Notes under the pieces: generated by a model | Databases searched by the model: none | Told to the model about the DNA's origin: nothing | The model's input: the letters and a program-made list of their open reading frames with translations, nothing else | Part shown: in pieces, positions 1 through 7,168 of the stretch | Layout of the letters: the number at the start of each line of letters is the position of its first letter | How positions within the stretch are numbered: position 1 is the first letter of the stretch | Made by a program: the position numbers and the translations under genes | NCBI GenBank assembly: GCA_035938215.1 | Contig: DASZHC010000204.1 | Span: 1-15,370 of the forward strand | Reading direction: 5' to 3' | From: DASZHC01 sp035938215 | GTDB taxonomy: Bacteria; Verrucomicrobiota; Verrucomicrobiia; Chthoniobacterales; JAFAMB01 | DNA length: 15,370 nucleotides

Positions 1-2
1 TT

Positions 3-488
3 TTCCACATGCAGCCGAAGATCAGGCTCAGCGAAAACGTCGTAGCTGATCAAACCGCGACGACCCCCGAACTAGTAATTGTAAGTCGCGACGTGGAAGT
101 CACACGGGACGCAATGCAAACCTGGTGGGGCAGCACAAAAACAATTCGGATGCGCTCCGTCTACAGAGTGAAGGCTGGCTTCGACCTCTCTCACGAACTT
201 CAGGTTCAGCTCCGGGAATCAGGAATCGCCATCGGCGTTCCGCGCGCCAAAATCCTGAGCGTGGAGCCGATTTTAATGAATATCGAAGAACTTCGCGACG
301 GTTTATGGAACAAGATCCAGGCCTCGGACATTGAGAGGGAAGTGAACCGAATGCGCGAAATTGCTCGGGCGAAGTCTGACTCGCTGCCGGAGGAAGCCGA
401 GCAAACTTTTAAGCGATTACTGGCGCAGAAGATAGCCGATCAGAATATCCGATTGGAGTTCATTTCAAGAGCGGTGCCCCCGAAGTGA
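3..488 (+). CDS. DUF4230-like protein, 5' end outside the window
   Basis: The frame is open to the left edge (codons for Phe-His precede the first ATG at position 9), so the gene probably begins outside the window; the visible part is about 160 residues. A beta-rich first half (around ELVIVSRDVEVT and a WWGSTKTIRMRSVYRVKAG stretch, then a Leu-rich segment leading to VPRAKILSVEP) is followed by a charged helical second half ending in a short basic tail. This order, including the hydrophobic/P-x-x-x-I-L-x-V-E turn and the terminal helix with regular Ala/Leu spacing, resembles DUF4230 proteins, which are usually about 200 residues with an N-terminal membrane anchor; that anchor would be in the missing part. 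Function of the family is unknown. It is 55 bp upstream of pgsA on the same strand. The family call is from memory of its pattern and moderately sure. Confidence 0.62.
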   Translation, partial: FHMQPKIRLSENVVADQTATTPELVIVSRDVEVTRDAMQTWWGSTKTIRMRSVYRVKAGFDLSHELQVQLRESGIAIGVPRAKILSVEPILMNIEELRDGLWNKIQASDIEREVNRMREIARAKSDSLPEEAEQTFKRLLAQKIADQNIRLEFISRAVPPK

Positions 489-543
489 TTCTATAAGCGG
501 GACCGCGGAATCTAAAGGTTTCGGATTTCCACACCACTTTTAA

Positions 544-1122
544 ATGACACTTCCAAACATACTTACGATTGGGCGCATCTGTTTGATTCCAGTATTCGCT
601 CTGGCGGCATGCGGGTACAGCGCTTCAATTGAACAGGGTCGTTCGGACGAGCGCCTGAGAATGGCCGCGGCAGGAATTTTTGTTGTGGCGGCTGTCACCG
701 ACGCCTTGGATGGATTCCTTGCCCGGCGGTACAATCAAGGGACCCGGCTCGGGAGAATCCTCGATCCGATTGCGGACAAGGGGCTGGTTGCCACGGCTAT
801 ACTCACGATAGTTCTAGGTCCTTGGCCCAATGCGTTTCCGGTCTGGTTTGCAGTCGCTGTCCTGGGACGCGATTCCCTCATGGCAATCGGATTTTTCATA
901 CTTTCCAACTCAATCCGAGGTGTGACGGTTCACCCAAGTCCACTCGGGAAAGTTGCAACCGTGTTGCAGATAGCCGCGATCCTCTGGGTTTTGTTCAGCA
1001 TCCGGTGGATCTCTCAGATCTATCCGAGTGCTCTTGCAACTTTTTTTACCTTGGTCTCCGGAGTTGGCTACCTTCTGGATGCCTTTTGGCAGACCCGAAG
1101 CGCCGGACGACGGCGGCTCTGA
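544..1122 (+). CDS. pgsA: CDP-diacylglycerol--glycerol-3-phosphate 3-phosphatidyltransferase
   Basis: Makes phosphatidylglycerol phosphate from CDP-diacylglycerol and glycerol-3-phosphate, the committed step to phosphatidylglycerol and cardiolipin, in the inner membrane. The 192-residue protein has the complete CDP-alcohol phosphotransferase signature: D53-x2-D56-G57-x2-A60-R61-x8-G70-x3-D74-x3-D78, with all four metal-binding aspartates present. It begins MTLPNILTIGRI, the usual PgsA amphipathic N-terminus, and has several hydrophobic segments (about residues 40-52, 80-100, 105-120, 135-155, 160-180). Length fits the family (about 180-200). The ATG at 544 is the natural start, although no Shine-Dalgarno sequence is visible before it. 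Its stop is 23 bp before der, so the two are probably co-transcribed. A CDP-alcohol transferase of other specificity cannot be excluded from the motif alone, but the N-terminus favours PgsA. Confidence 0.9.
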   Translation: MTLPNILTIGRICLIPVFALAACGYSASIEQGRSDERLRMAAAGIFVVAAVTDALDGFLARRYNQGTRLGRILDPIADKGLVATAILTIVLGPWPNAFPVWFAVAVLGRDSLMAIGFFILSNSIRGVTVHPSPLGKVATVLQIAAILWVLFSIRWISQIYPSALATFFTLVSGVGYLLDAFWQTRSAGRRRL

Positions 1123-1128
1123 AATAAC

Positions 1129-1136
1129 GAGAGGGG
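1129..1136 (+). promoter_or_regulatory. Shine-Dalgarno sequence fixing the TTG start of der
   Basis: GAGAGGGG lies 9 bases before the TTG codon at 1146. The protein aligns with Der from its first residues (PTVAIVGRPNVGKS), and no ATG occurs in a suitable place, so the purine-rich site decides for a TTG start. Confidence 0.7.
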
Positions 1137-1145
1137 TTTATCACT

Positions 1146-2501
1146 TTGCCAACTGTTGCGATCGTGGGACGCCCGAACGTGGGCAAATCAGCTCTCTTCA
1201 ATCGGCTTGTGCAAAGGCGGATCGCTATCGTTCATGACCAGCCTGGGGTTACGCGCGACCGTCTTGCGGGCGATTGCAAATTGGGATCGCGCCCTTTTAC
1301 CGTGGTTGATACGGGAGGTATCGGCGCCCTTGACAGTGATAATCTCTCCGAACGGGTTCAAACCGAGGCCGAGTTGGCCATGGAAATGGCAGATCTGATT
1401 ATCTTCGTCGCCGATTCAAGGGACGGCGTCACTCCGATGGATCGGGAGTTGGCAAAGAAGCTGCGCACCACCGGAAAATCCGTAATCCTTGCAGTTAACA
1501 AGATCGATCACCCCAAGCAGGATTTGGCCGACGCGGAATTCACCTCGCTCGGTTTCGAAAATCTCGTACCTGTCAGCGCCGCGCACGGCCGCGGTATTGG
1601 AGAACTGGTTGAGGAAATCGAGCGCAACATTCCCGGGTTAGTCGCGAGCAACCAGGAACCCGTTGAAGCTACGCCCCTCAAGCTTGCAATCGTGGGACGT
1701 CCGAACGTTGGGAAGTCCTCTCTGATCAATGCGATTCTCCAAGATAAACGCACGATTGTCAGCGACACTGCCGGAACTACCCGGGATTCCGTGGATATCC
1801 CTTACGAACATGGCGGCCAATCCTATTTCCTTATTGATACAGCCGGCATTCGGGCGCGAGGGAAACACGATTCTTCCGTCGAAGTCTTCAGCGTAATGCG
1901 ATCGGAGAAGAGCATCGAACGGGCCGATGTCTGTGTTTTAATCGTTGATGCTGTGGAAGGAGTTACCGCTCAAGACAAGAAGATTGCGGGCCTCATCCAG
2001 GAAGCCGCCAAACCTTGCATTATTGTCGTCAATAAGCTCGATCTCGTCAAACCGATGACTCGCATCAGAAATTTCCTCGATGCAATTCTCAATCAGATCC
2101 GAGCAAAACTTTTTTTTCTCAGCTACGCCCCGATCGATATTCTTTCGGCCCATACCGGAGAAAATCTTGATCGGTTGTTCGGCAGTATCGACAAAATCCA
2201 ACGACATGCGCGTCGCTCAATTGGAACCGGGGTTCTGAATCGACTCTTTCAACAAGCAATGGAAGCGCATCCCCCGCCCCTTCGAGGCAACAGGCGTTTT
2301 AAAATTCTATACGCAACTCAGGTCGACAAGGAATCCGCCAGCCGAATAGCTTCACCCACGTTTGTGCTCTTTGTGAATTCTTCGGAACTCTTAACGGACG
2401 ATTACCGCCGCTATTTGGAGGCAAACATCAGGGAAAAGTACGGCTACTATGGTTTGCCCATCATATTCCATTTCCGATCGCGCCCACCGCGCCGGAGCTG
2501 A
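1146..2501 (+). CDS. der: Ribosome biogenesis GTPase Der (EngA)
   Basis: Essential double GTPase that helps mature the 50S ribosomal subunit in the cytoplasm. At 451 residues it has the usual length and layout: G domain 1 with GRPNVGKS (8-15), DTGG (55-58) and NKID (118-121); G domain 2 with GRPNVGKS (184-191), DTAG (231-234) and NKLD (296-299); then a C-terminal KH-like domain from about residue 355 with PTFVLFVN (404-411) and a basic end (FHFRSRPPRR). All nucleotide-binding motifs are intact. Translation starts at a TTG preceded by GAGAGGGG. It follows pgsA by 23 bp and converges on the SPFH operon, from which it is separated by 196 bp of hairpin-forming sequence. Tandem G domains are unique to this family, so the call is secure. 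Confidence 0.97.
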   Translation: MPTVAIVGRPNVGKSALFNRLVQRRIAIVHDQPGVTRDRLAGDCKLGSRPFTVVDTGGIGALDSDNLSERVQTEAELAMEMADLIIFVADSRDGVTPMDRELAKKLRTTGKSVILAVNKIDHPKQDLADAEFTSLGFENLVPVSAAHGRGIGELVEEIERNIPGLVASNQEPVEATPLKLAIVGRPNVGKSSLINAILQDKRTIVSDTAGTTRDSVDIPYEHGGQSYFLIDTAGIRARGKHDSSVEVFSVMRSEKSIERADVCVLIVDAVEGVTAQDKKIAGLIQEAAKPCIIVVNKLDLVKPMTRIRNFLDAILNQIRAKLFFLSYAPIDILSAHTGENLDRLFGSIDKIQRHARRSIGTGVLNRLFQQAMEAHPPPLRGNRRFKILYATQVDKESASRIASPTFVLFVNSSELLTDDYRRYLEANIREKYGYYGLPIIFHFRSRPPRRS

Positions 2502-2522
2502 CTTCGATGGCTGGTTTTTCGT

Positions 2523-2610
2523 GGGAGGGACGGCCTCCCGTCCCATCCGACTGATATTTCCGGTCCCATAACAACGAGAAAAGTGGGACGCCACAGAGGC
2601 CGTCCCTCCC
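2523..2610. repeat. Hairpin element in the convergent gap (possible bidirectional terminator or REP-like unit)
   Basis: A perfect 15-bp inverted repeat: GGGAGGGACGGCCTC at 2523-2537 and its complement at 2596-2610. A second nested pair lies inside (CGTCCCA at 2539-2545 with TGGGACG at 2584-2590), leaving a loop of about 38 bases. It sits between the 3' ends of der (+) and the SPFH gene (-). There is no T-run directly after the stem, so it is not a textbook intrinsic terminator. GC-rich units of this look are common between genes in soil Verrucomicrobia; copy number in this genome cannot be judged from one window. Confidence 0.7.
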
Positions 2611-2652
2611 TAAAATGAAAATGAACATGGAAATTTCGATCGAGACCTGGAG

Positions 2653-2672
2653 GGCTACGCCCCGTCGTAGCC
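2653..2672. repeat. Short hairpin GGCTACG/CGTAGCC in the convergent gap
   Basis: GGCTACG at 2653-2659 pairs with CGTAGCC at 2666-2672 across a 6-base loop, within a GGAGGGCTACGCCCCG context. It lies 25 bp past the end of the minus-strand SPFH gene and 43 bp from the larger hairpin. It may be a second intergenic repeat unit or part of the termination region of the SPFH operon. Confidence 0.55.
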
Positions 2673-2697
2673 GCGGGCACTTCTAACGGAGCTCAAT

Positions 2698-3591
2698 CTA
2701 ATCTAAGGCGCCGGATGAAAGCAAACCGACCAGAGTTTCACCAGCATCGCCCGGAATCAGCGTGAGTTCCCCCTGCCCCTTGACCAGCCGCTCCACCTCA
2801 AGGGTTTCAAAAACCGCGTTCAAAACATCGGCATCCTGTCCGATCTCTCTCAATGCTTCGCCGATCATTTGCGGACGAACCGAACGCGCTTTGGCGAATT
2901 CCGTTGCCGCTTGTCTCTCTGCGGAACTGGTGATGATATCCACCTGATTCGCTCCAGCCTGTCGGATCGCGGAAGTGACCTGCCGCAATCGATTAACGAC
3001 TTTCTGCTCGATTTGCTTGATCATGAGGTCGTCGCGAAAGTGCACTTTCCGGATATAGACCGACCCCAACTGATAACCCCACTCTTCCGCTTTTGGAGAA
3101 ACTTCGCCGCGGACGACCCGGCTCATCGAATGGCGGCTTTCCAGCATGTCATGCAGCGGCAAATTACTAAGACAACGGACCGTAGCGTTTGAAACGTTAG
3201 CTCGAAGGGATCCTCCGGGATCGACGTTTTTGAAAATGTAATCGACTGGGTGTACGACACGCATTTCGTACCAGACGCCTACTCCCATCGGCGTTCCTTC
3301 TTCCGAATTGACCGGATTGCTTCGAAGATACTCCTGATCCAGCCGCGCATCGATTTCGTAGACGCGGCCGAAGAATCGAACAAGGGCGGCCTGAGGGCCG
3401 AGCCGGATCCACAGAAGATGTAAACCTGGTTCAGGAATCACGCCCAAAACCCGGCCGAAAAGCATATAAACCTTACAGCGCCCTTCCATGATCACCGTAT
3501 AAAAGTTAATGCCCGCCAACACGACCAGGAAGACTGGAGCGGCAACCCAGCAAAGTACAAATGTGCAGACAAATGCAATGATGAACGTCAT
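2698..3591 (-). CDS. SPFH/band-7 domain membrane protein (HflC-like), second of a pair
   Basis: 297 residues. A long N-terminal hydrophobic segment (about residues 2-33) anchors it in the membrane. An SPFH domain follows (about 27-220: the VIMEGRCKVYMLFGRVLGVIPEPGLHLLW entry strand, then EIDARLDQEYLR and the WGYQLGSVYIRKVHF strand typical of prohibitin/HflC proteins). After it comes an Ala/Gln-rich helix (QAGANQVDIITSSAERQAATEFAKAR, about 212-238) that is the usual SPFH coiled coil. SPFH proteins form large oligomeric cages on membranes, often with a protease such as FtsH. The ATG overlaps the upstream gene's stop (ATGA, 3588-3591), with AAAGG about 7 bases before it, so the two are translationally coupled and likely form a hetero-oligomer as HflK and HflC do. 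The client or protease partner is not visible here, so no hfl symbol is given. Confidence 0.85.
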   Translation of the reverse strand: MTFIIAFVCTFVLCWVAAPVFLVVLAGINFYTVIMEGRCKVYMLFGRVLGVIPEPGLHLLWIRLGPQAALVRFFGRVYEIDARLDQEYLRSNPVNSEEGTPMGVGVWYEMRVVHPVDYIFKNVDPGGSLRANVSNATVRCLSNLPLHDMLESRHSMSRVVRGEVSPKAEEWGYQLGSVYIRKVHFRDDLMIKQIEQKVVNRLRQVTSAIRQAGANQVDIITSSAERQAATEFAKARSVRPQMIGEALREIGQDADVLNAVFETLEVERLVKGQGELTLIPGDAGETLVGLLSSGALD

Positions 3592-4592
3592 CGCTTACCT
3601 TTTTCTTTCAGTATCACCCGCCTGGCCTTCGAAAATAGATCGAGCCGGACGTTGCGAATGTAAGCCGGCAGCGCTTGTTCTCCACTCTGTTTCAGTTCCA
3701 TTAACTGTTGGGCCATCCAGCGCAACGGTTGCACCTCGGCTTGAGCCCGGTTCGTCTCTATCTCTACAGCCCGCCTCGATTGCTCGATGCGCTGATCGGC
3801 ATTCGCCTGTGCAAGACTGACGTGCGCAGATACCTCGTTATGAGCCGTATTAATGGCAGCCAGCGCCGACTCTATGTCCGCCGGAGGATCGATGCCGGTG
3901 ATCAGCGAGGCGTCCAGTATCATTCCGTATCTCGCCGCTGAAGATCTGCATTCCAGATCCATTTGTTCGTTCAGATCGTTCAAATTCTTTCGCAGATCGT
4001 TGATCGATACCTCTGCTCTCGCCAGGCTCTCATTAGCCTTCTCCAACAACGGTTCTTCGCTATCGGTCGGTTTCGGCGCTTCGTACTTTGCAATTCGCTC
4101 TCTCAGTATCGAGATGAAGTAACCGAGAACGTGTAAGATCGGCTTTTTGACGCCAAATAGATACGCATAGAGATTTTGTTCGCTCACTCGATAACGAATC
4201 TGACCCGTTAGACCAATATTGAGCTGATCCTTTGTCACCGCCTCCAAGATGCTCCCCTTCTGGTTCGCCTCAGGAGTTTCCGGATCAAAGGCAACATTTA
4301 TGGTCTGAATTGCAACCGAGACCTTGAATACCCGTTGCCAGGGCATTCGCAGATAGGGACCGCCCGGGCCGATAACGCGAACCTGCGGATAAATATAGCG
4401 TTCCCTTTCCTCAGGCAGAAGATGCTCAGCAGTTGGAAGGTCCAGACTGGTCTTTGATCCGATCCGTTCCGCTTTTCCGAAATTTGTGATTACAGCTCGT
4501 TCATTCTGATCGATGGTGTATAGGCCTCCCAGAAGGCAATAAAGAACCAGAAATGCTAGGATGCCGGCAAAAGCGCCGATGATTGTCTCCAT
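3588..4592 (-). CDS. SPFH/band-7 domain membrane protein (HflK-like), first of a pair
   Basis: 334 residues from the ATG at 4592; an in-frame GTG at 4619 would add nine residues. The ATG is preferred because the protein then begins METIIGAFAGILAFLVLY, a membrane segment, and because a candidate minus-strand promoter lies between the two starts. The SPFH domain begins at YTIDQNERAVITNFGKAER. It holds a long basic/Pro insertion (PEERERYIYPQ...GGPYLRMPW) and continues through QINIGLTGQIRYRV-type strands, here DQLNIGLTGQIRYRV. A helical charged region (about 180-290: LEKANESLARAEVSINDLRKNL, then an Ala/Gln/Glu-rich stretch) follows, and the end is basic. It is paired by a 4-bp ATGA overlap with the second SPFH gene and is divergent from the M32 peptidase. 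A membrane scaffold role is likely; exact function is unknown. Confidence 0.83.
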   Translation of the reverse strand: METIIGAFAGILAFLVLYCLLGGLYTIDQNERAVITNFGKAERIGSKTSLDLPTAEHLLPEERERYIYPQVRVIGPGGPYLRMPWQRVFKVSVAIQTINVAFDPETPEANQKGSILEAVTKDQLNIGLTGQIRYRVSEQNLYAYLFGVKKPILHVLGYFISILRERIAKYEAPKPTDSEEPLLEKANESLARAEVSINDLRKNLNDLNEQMDLECRSSAARYGMILDASLITGIDPPADIESALAAINTAHNEVSAHVSLAQANADQRIEQSRRAVEIETNRAQAEVQPLRWMAQQLMELKQSGEQALPAYIRNVRLDLFSKARRVILKEKGKR

Positions 4593-4601
4593 TAGCAGCG
4601 G

Positions 4602-4630
4602 CTTATAATGAAGTTGCACATGTAGGGCAA
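4602..4630 (-). promoter_or_regulatory. Candidate promoter for the SPFH operon
   Basis: On the minus strand TTGCCC (4630-4625) and TATAAG (4607-4602) are separated by exactly 17 bases. Transcription would start near 4595, almost at the ATG at 4592, giving a leaderless or near-leaderless message; this agrees with the lack of a Shine-Dalgarno sequence and argues against the GTG at 4619. A plus-strand TATAAT (4604-4609) overlaps it and could be the -10 box of the divergent M32 gene, but its -35 is poor. Confidence 0.45.
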
Positions 4631-4651
4631 GCCGGAATACCGTGACCGGCT

Positions 4652-6133
4652 ATGGCGTGTGAAGGTTACCTGAAGCTGTGCGAACGCTCGCGTGAAGTCT
4701 ATTTGATTCGCTCCGTTGCGGCTGTGCTCACCTGGGATCTGGAAACCTACATTCCTTCCAAGGCGGTTCAATACCGCGCAGATCAGCTCAGCTATCTGGA
4801 AGCAAAAGCGCATATGCTCTTTATCGACTCAGCCGTCGGCGATTGGCTTACGGAATCCGAACAATACGGTTTTCATTCCGACTCGGAGGAGCATGCAAAC
4901 GTGCGCGAGTGGCGGCGTTCCTACAACCGTGCAATCAAAATACCGGTTTCACTCGTCGAAGAATTCGAGAAGGCCAGAACCTTGGCTCGAAGGGCCTGGG
5001 TTCACGCTCGCGACGAAAACAACTTTTCTGAGTTCGAACCGCACCTTGAGAAGATTATCCAATTGACCCGCCAAAAAGCTGATTTGTGGGGGTACGAAGA
5101 ATCTCCCTACGACGCGTTGATTGAAGACTATGAACCTGGCATTCGGTCAGTGCAGATCAGACCGATATTGGAAGACTTGCGGATTGCTTTGGTCGATCTG
5201 CTTGGAAAGACAAGGGGCGAGGCTGTTGCCGAGGGTTTCCTGGAGGGCAACTATCCACGGGCGGGTCAAGAGGCCCTTTGCAGAGAAGTAGCTGCAGCAT
5301 TCGGCTATGATTTTGATGCGGGCCGCATTGATAAAACGGTCCATCCGTTCGCCACATCGTTAGGTCCTTGCGACCACCGGATCACTACCCGTTACAACGA
5401 AAAGCGCTTTGAAGTTTCCTTGTACGGCGTTATGCACGAGACCGGCCACGCCTTGTACGAACAAGGCTTGCGCGCGGATCGAGCGGGACTGCCTCAGGGC
5501 GAAACCGTCTCACTGGGAATTCATGAATCTCAGTCACGTTTGTGGGAGAATCATGTCGGGCGTACGACACAATTCTGGAACCGATGGCATGCGGCCGCGT
5601 GCAAATATTTGCCTGACTTGAAGCGCTACTCTCCGATCGAAGTGGCAAAGGGCGTTCAGCGCATCGCGCCTTCGTACGTTCGTGTTGAGGCGGATGAAGT
5701 GACCTATGATCTTCATATCCTGCTCCGATTCGAATTGGAACTCGCACTTATCGAAGGCCGTATAAGCGTGCAGGATCTGCCTGATGCCTGGAATGCACGA
5801 TTCAAGGAGTTGTTTGGGTTAGCTGTTCCAAACCATAGTCTTGGAGTTCTTCAAGACATCCATTGGAGCCTAGGCCTTATTGGCTACTTCCCGACCTATA
5901 CTTTGGGAAATCTGAATGCCGCACAATTGATGTCTGCGGCTGAAAGACAAATTCCAGGGTTACAGGATCAGCTTGCCGAGGGGCACTATCAATCTCTGTT
6001 GCAATGGTTGCGCGAGAACATCCATCAACACGGCCGGCGCTATTTACCCACGGAATTGATGCGCCGGGCCACCGGAGAAACAACTCAAGCGAAATATCGC
6101 GTCGAGTATTTGCGCAAAAAATATTCCCTTTAG
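4652..6133 (+). CDS. M32 family metallocarboxypeptidase (thermostable carboxypeptidase 1-like)
   Basis: Zinc carboxypeptidase that removes C-terminal residues from peptides in the cytoplasm. The 493-residue protein matches the family length (about 490-510) and carries its signatures in order: HPF (231-233), DHRITTRY (241-248), HETGH (262-266, the HExxH zinc site with catalytic Glu263), HESQ (291-294, with Glu292 as third zinc ligand, 30 residues after His262), VEADEVTY (345-352) and GYFPTYTLGN (411-420). The first third is the helical lid domain. An in-frame TGA just upstream (4643-4645) makes ATG 4652 the first possible start; no Shine-Dalgarno is seen. The usp gene follows by 19 bp, so the two are probably co-transcribed. 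All catalytic residues are present. Confidence 0.95.
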   Translation: MACEGYLKLCERSREVYLIRSVAAVLTWDLETYIPSKAVQYRADQLSYLEAKAHMLFIDSAVGDWLTESEQYGFHSDSEEHANVREWRRSYNRAIKIPVSLVEEFEKARTLARRAWVHARDENNFSEFEPHLEKIIQLTRQKADLWGYEESPYDALIEDYEPGIRSVQIRPILEDLRIALVDLLGKTRGEAVAEGFLEGNYPRAGQEALCREVAAAFGYDFDAGRIDKTVHPFATSLGPCDHRITTRYNEKRFEVSLYGVMHETGHALYEQGLRADRAGLPQGETVSLGIHESQSRLWENHVGRTTQFWNRWHAAACKYLPDLKRYSPIEVAKGVQRIAPSYVRVEADEVTYDLHILLRFELELALIEGRISVQDLPDAWNARFKELFGLAVPNHSLGVLQDIHWSLGLIGYFPTYTLGNLNAAQLMSAAERQIPGLQDQLAEGHYQSLLQWLRENIHQHGRRYLPTELMRRATGETTQAKYRVEYLRKKYSL

Positions 6134-6152
6134 AAACCGGGTTGTTGCCCGC

Positions 6153-7007
6153 ATGGAACTAACGTATCCTGCCTCCGCTGTGTACCAACGTGTAGGAGTT
6201 GCCACAACTTTTTCTCCGCGCTTTATGGCTGTCCTGGCGGAAGCAGGACGCATAAGCCGCTCTCTTTCCGCTCCTCTCTATCTCATTCACGCCGATGGAT
6301 TTGATTCCGAGAAAGAGGAGCGATTCCGGGCCGCGTTGAGGAAACTGATGCTGGACGACAGGGCCAGGATCCACTTTGAGTCTGGAGAACCGTCCGAGGC
6401 TATACTAAAGGCTCAGCGAGAAGAAAATATCGACCTGCTCGTCGCCGGGGCGATGGAAACCGAGACGGTGCACCGGAATTTTACCGGAGACGTTGCACGC
6501 GAACTCCTCAAACGTGCACCGTGTGATCTGCTCTTATACACCGAACCCAAAGAAGAGCCGAAACCCCCGGAGGCTATATTGGTTACGATCCCCGATTTCT
6601 CCGATCTAAGCCGCTATGTGTTTCACCGCGCGGTCGGTGTCGCAGAGCGGAACGGCAGCAAACACGTTACGATCCTCTACGTTCAAACAACCTTTGCCGA
6701 AGCGAAGGAGAAAGCTCTCGGAAGCGATTCGCCCTCCCCAGAGGAATCGCTCCAATCTCTACTGTGCGCCAGAGCGAGTTCCAATTTGGAATTGGACTAT
6801 CACCTTCTGCGGGGCAACACCGGCTTTACGGCTTGCGAGTTTATCCAGGCAAGTGGCACAGACCTTGTGGTTATGCCTTCGCACATGCCCTCCGCGAACC
6901 AGGCGACTTTTGCGTCCGCGCTGGATTGGATTATCCAAGTAATCCCGGCAAATCTCTGGGTCGTCCGCAACGTCGTTCCATCCGATACAGTTCCTACAAA
7001 ACAGTAA
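6153..7007 (+). CDS. Tandem universal stress protein (UspA) domain protein
   Basis: 284 residues made of two Usp folds (about 10-132 and 140-273). In the first, ILKAQREENIDLLVAGAMETETVHRNFTGDVARELLKRAPCDLLLY follows the Usp C-terminal pattern (beta4, loop, helix, Ala-Pro-Cys-Asp, last strand), but the G-x2-G-x9-G-S/T ATP-binding motif is degenerate. The second half (IQASGTDLVVMPSHMP... then IQVIPANLWVV) keeps the fold pattern and lacks the motif altogether. It is therefore likely a non-ATP-binding or weakly binding stress protein; its target is unknown. It lies 19 bp after the M32 peptidase and faces the 3' end of acnA 161 bp away. Confidence 0.85.
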   Translation: MELTYPASAVYQRVGVATTFSPRFMAVLAEAGRISRSLSAPLYLIHADGFDSEKEERFRAALRKLMLDDRARIHFESGEPSEAILKAQREENIDLLVAGAMETETVHRNFTGDVARELLKRAPCDLLLYTEPKEEPKPPEAILVTIPDFSDLSRYVFHRAVGVAERNGSKHVTILYVQTTFAEAKEKALGSDSPSPEESLQSLLCARASSNLELDYHLLRGNTGFTACEFIQASGTDLVVMPSHMPSANQATFASALDWIIQVIPANLWVVRNVVPSDTVPTKQ

Positions 7008-7016
7008 AAGCCCCCT

Positions 7017-7080
7017 GAGGCCGCGCCTCGGACGGCCAGATATAGCCCGCATCGAACGCCTCGCCGCGGTTTTTTGAGTG
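7017..7080 (+). terminator. Possible terminator region between usp and acnA
   Basis: GAGGC-CGC-GCCTC (7017-7029) forms a small hairpin 10 bp after the usp stop. About 40 bases on, CCGCGG is followed by a run of six T (GGTTTTTTGAG). Either piece, or both together, could end transcription of the M32-usp unit. The stem next to the T-run is weak, so this is only a candidate. Confidence 0.3.
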
Positions 7081-7138
7081 ATTTTGCAGGGCTCGCTCGG
7101 CCCGTCCCGCTCCATTTTTGCGCCGACTGTGGAACAGA

Positions 7139-7153
7139 AGACGGTGCACTAGC
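7139..7153 (+). repeat. Stray copy of the GAGACGGTGCACTAG repeat box
   Basis: AGACGGTGCACTAGC occurs 16 bp beyond the acnA stop. The same core is found at 10501-10515 (inverted), 10726-10738 and 11091-11105 on the other side of acnA. The preceding bases (CCCGTCCCGCTCCATTTTTGCG) also resemble the CCCATCCCGCCCCACTTTTATGC stretch at about 10576-10598, so more than the box is shared. Confidence 0.6.
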
Positions 7154-7168
7154 GTGCTCGCCTTGATT

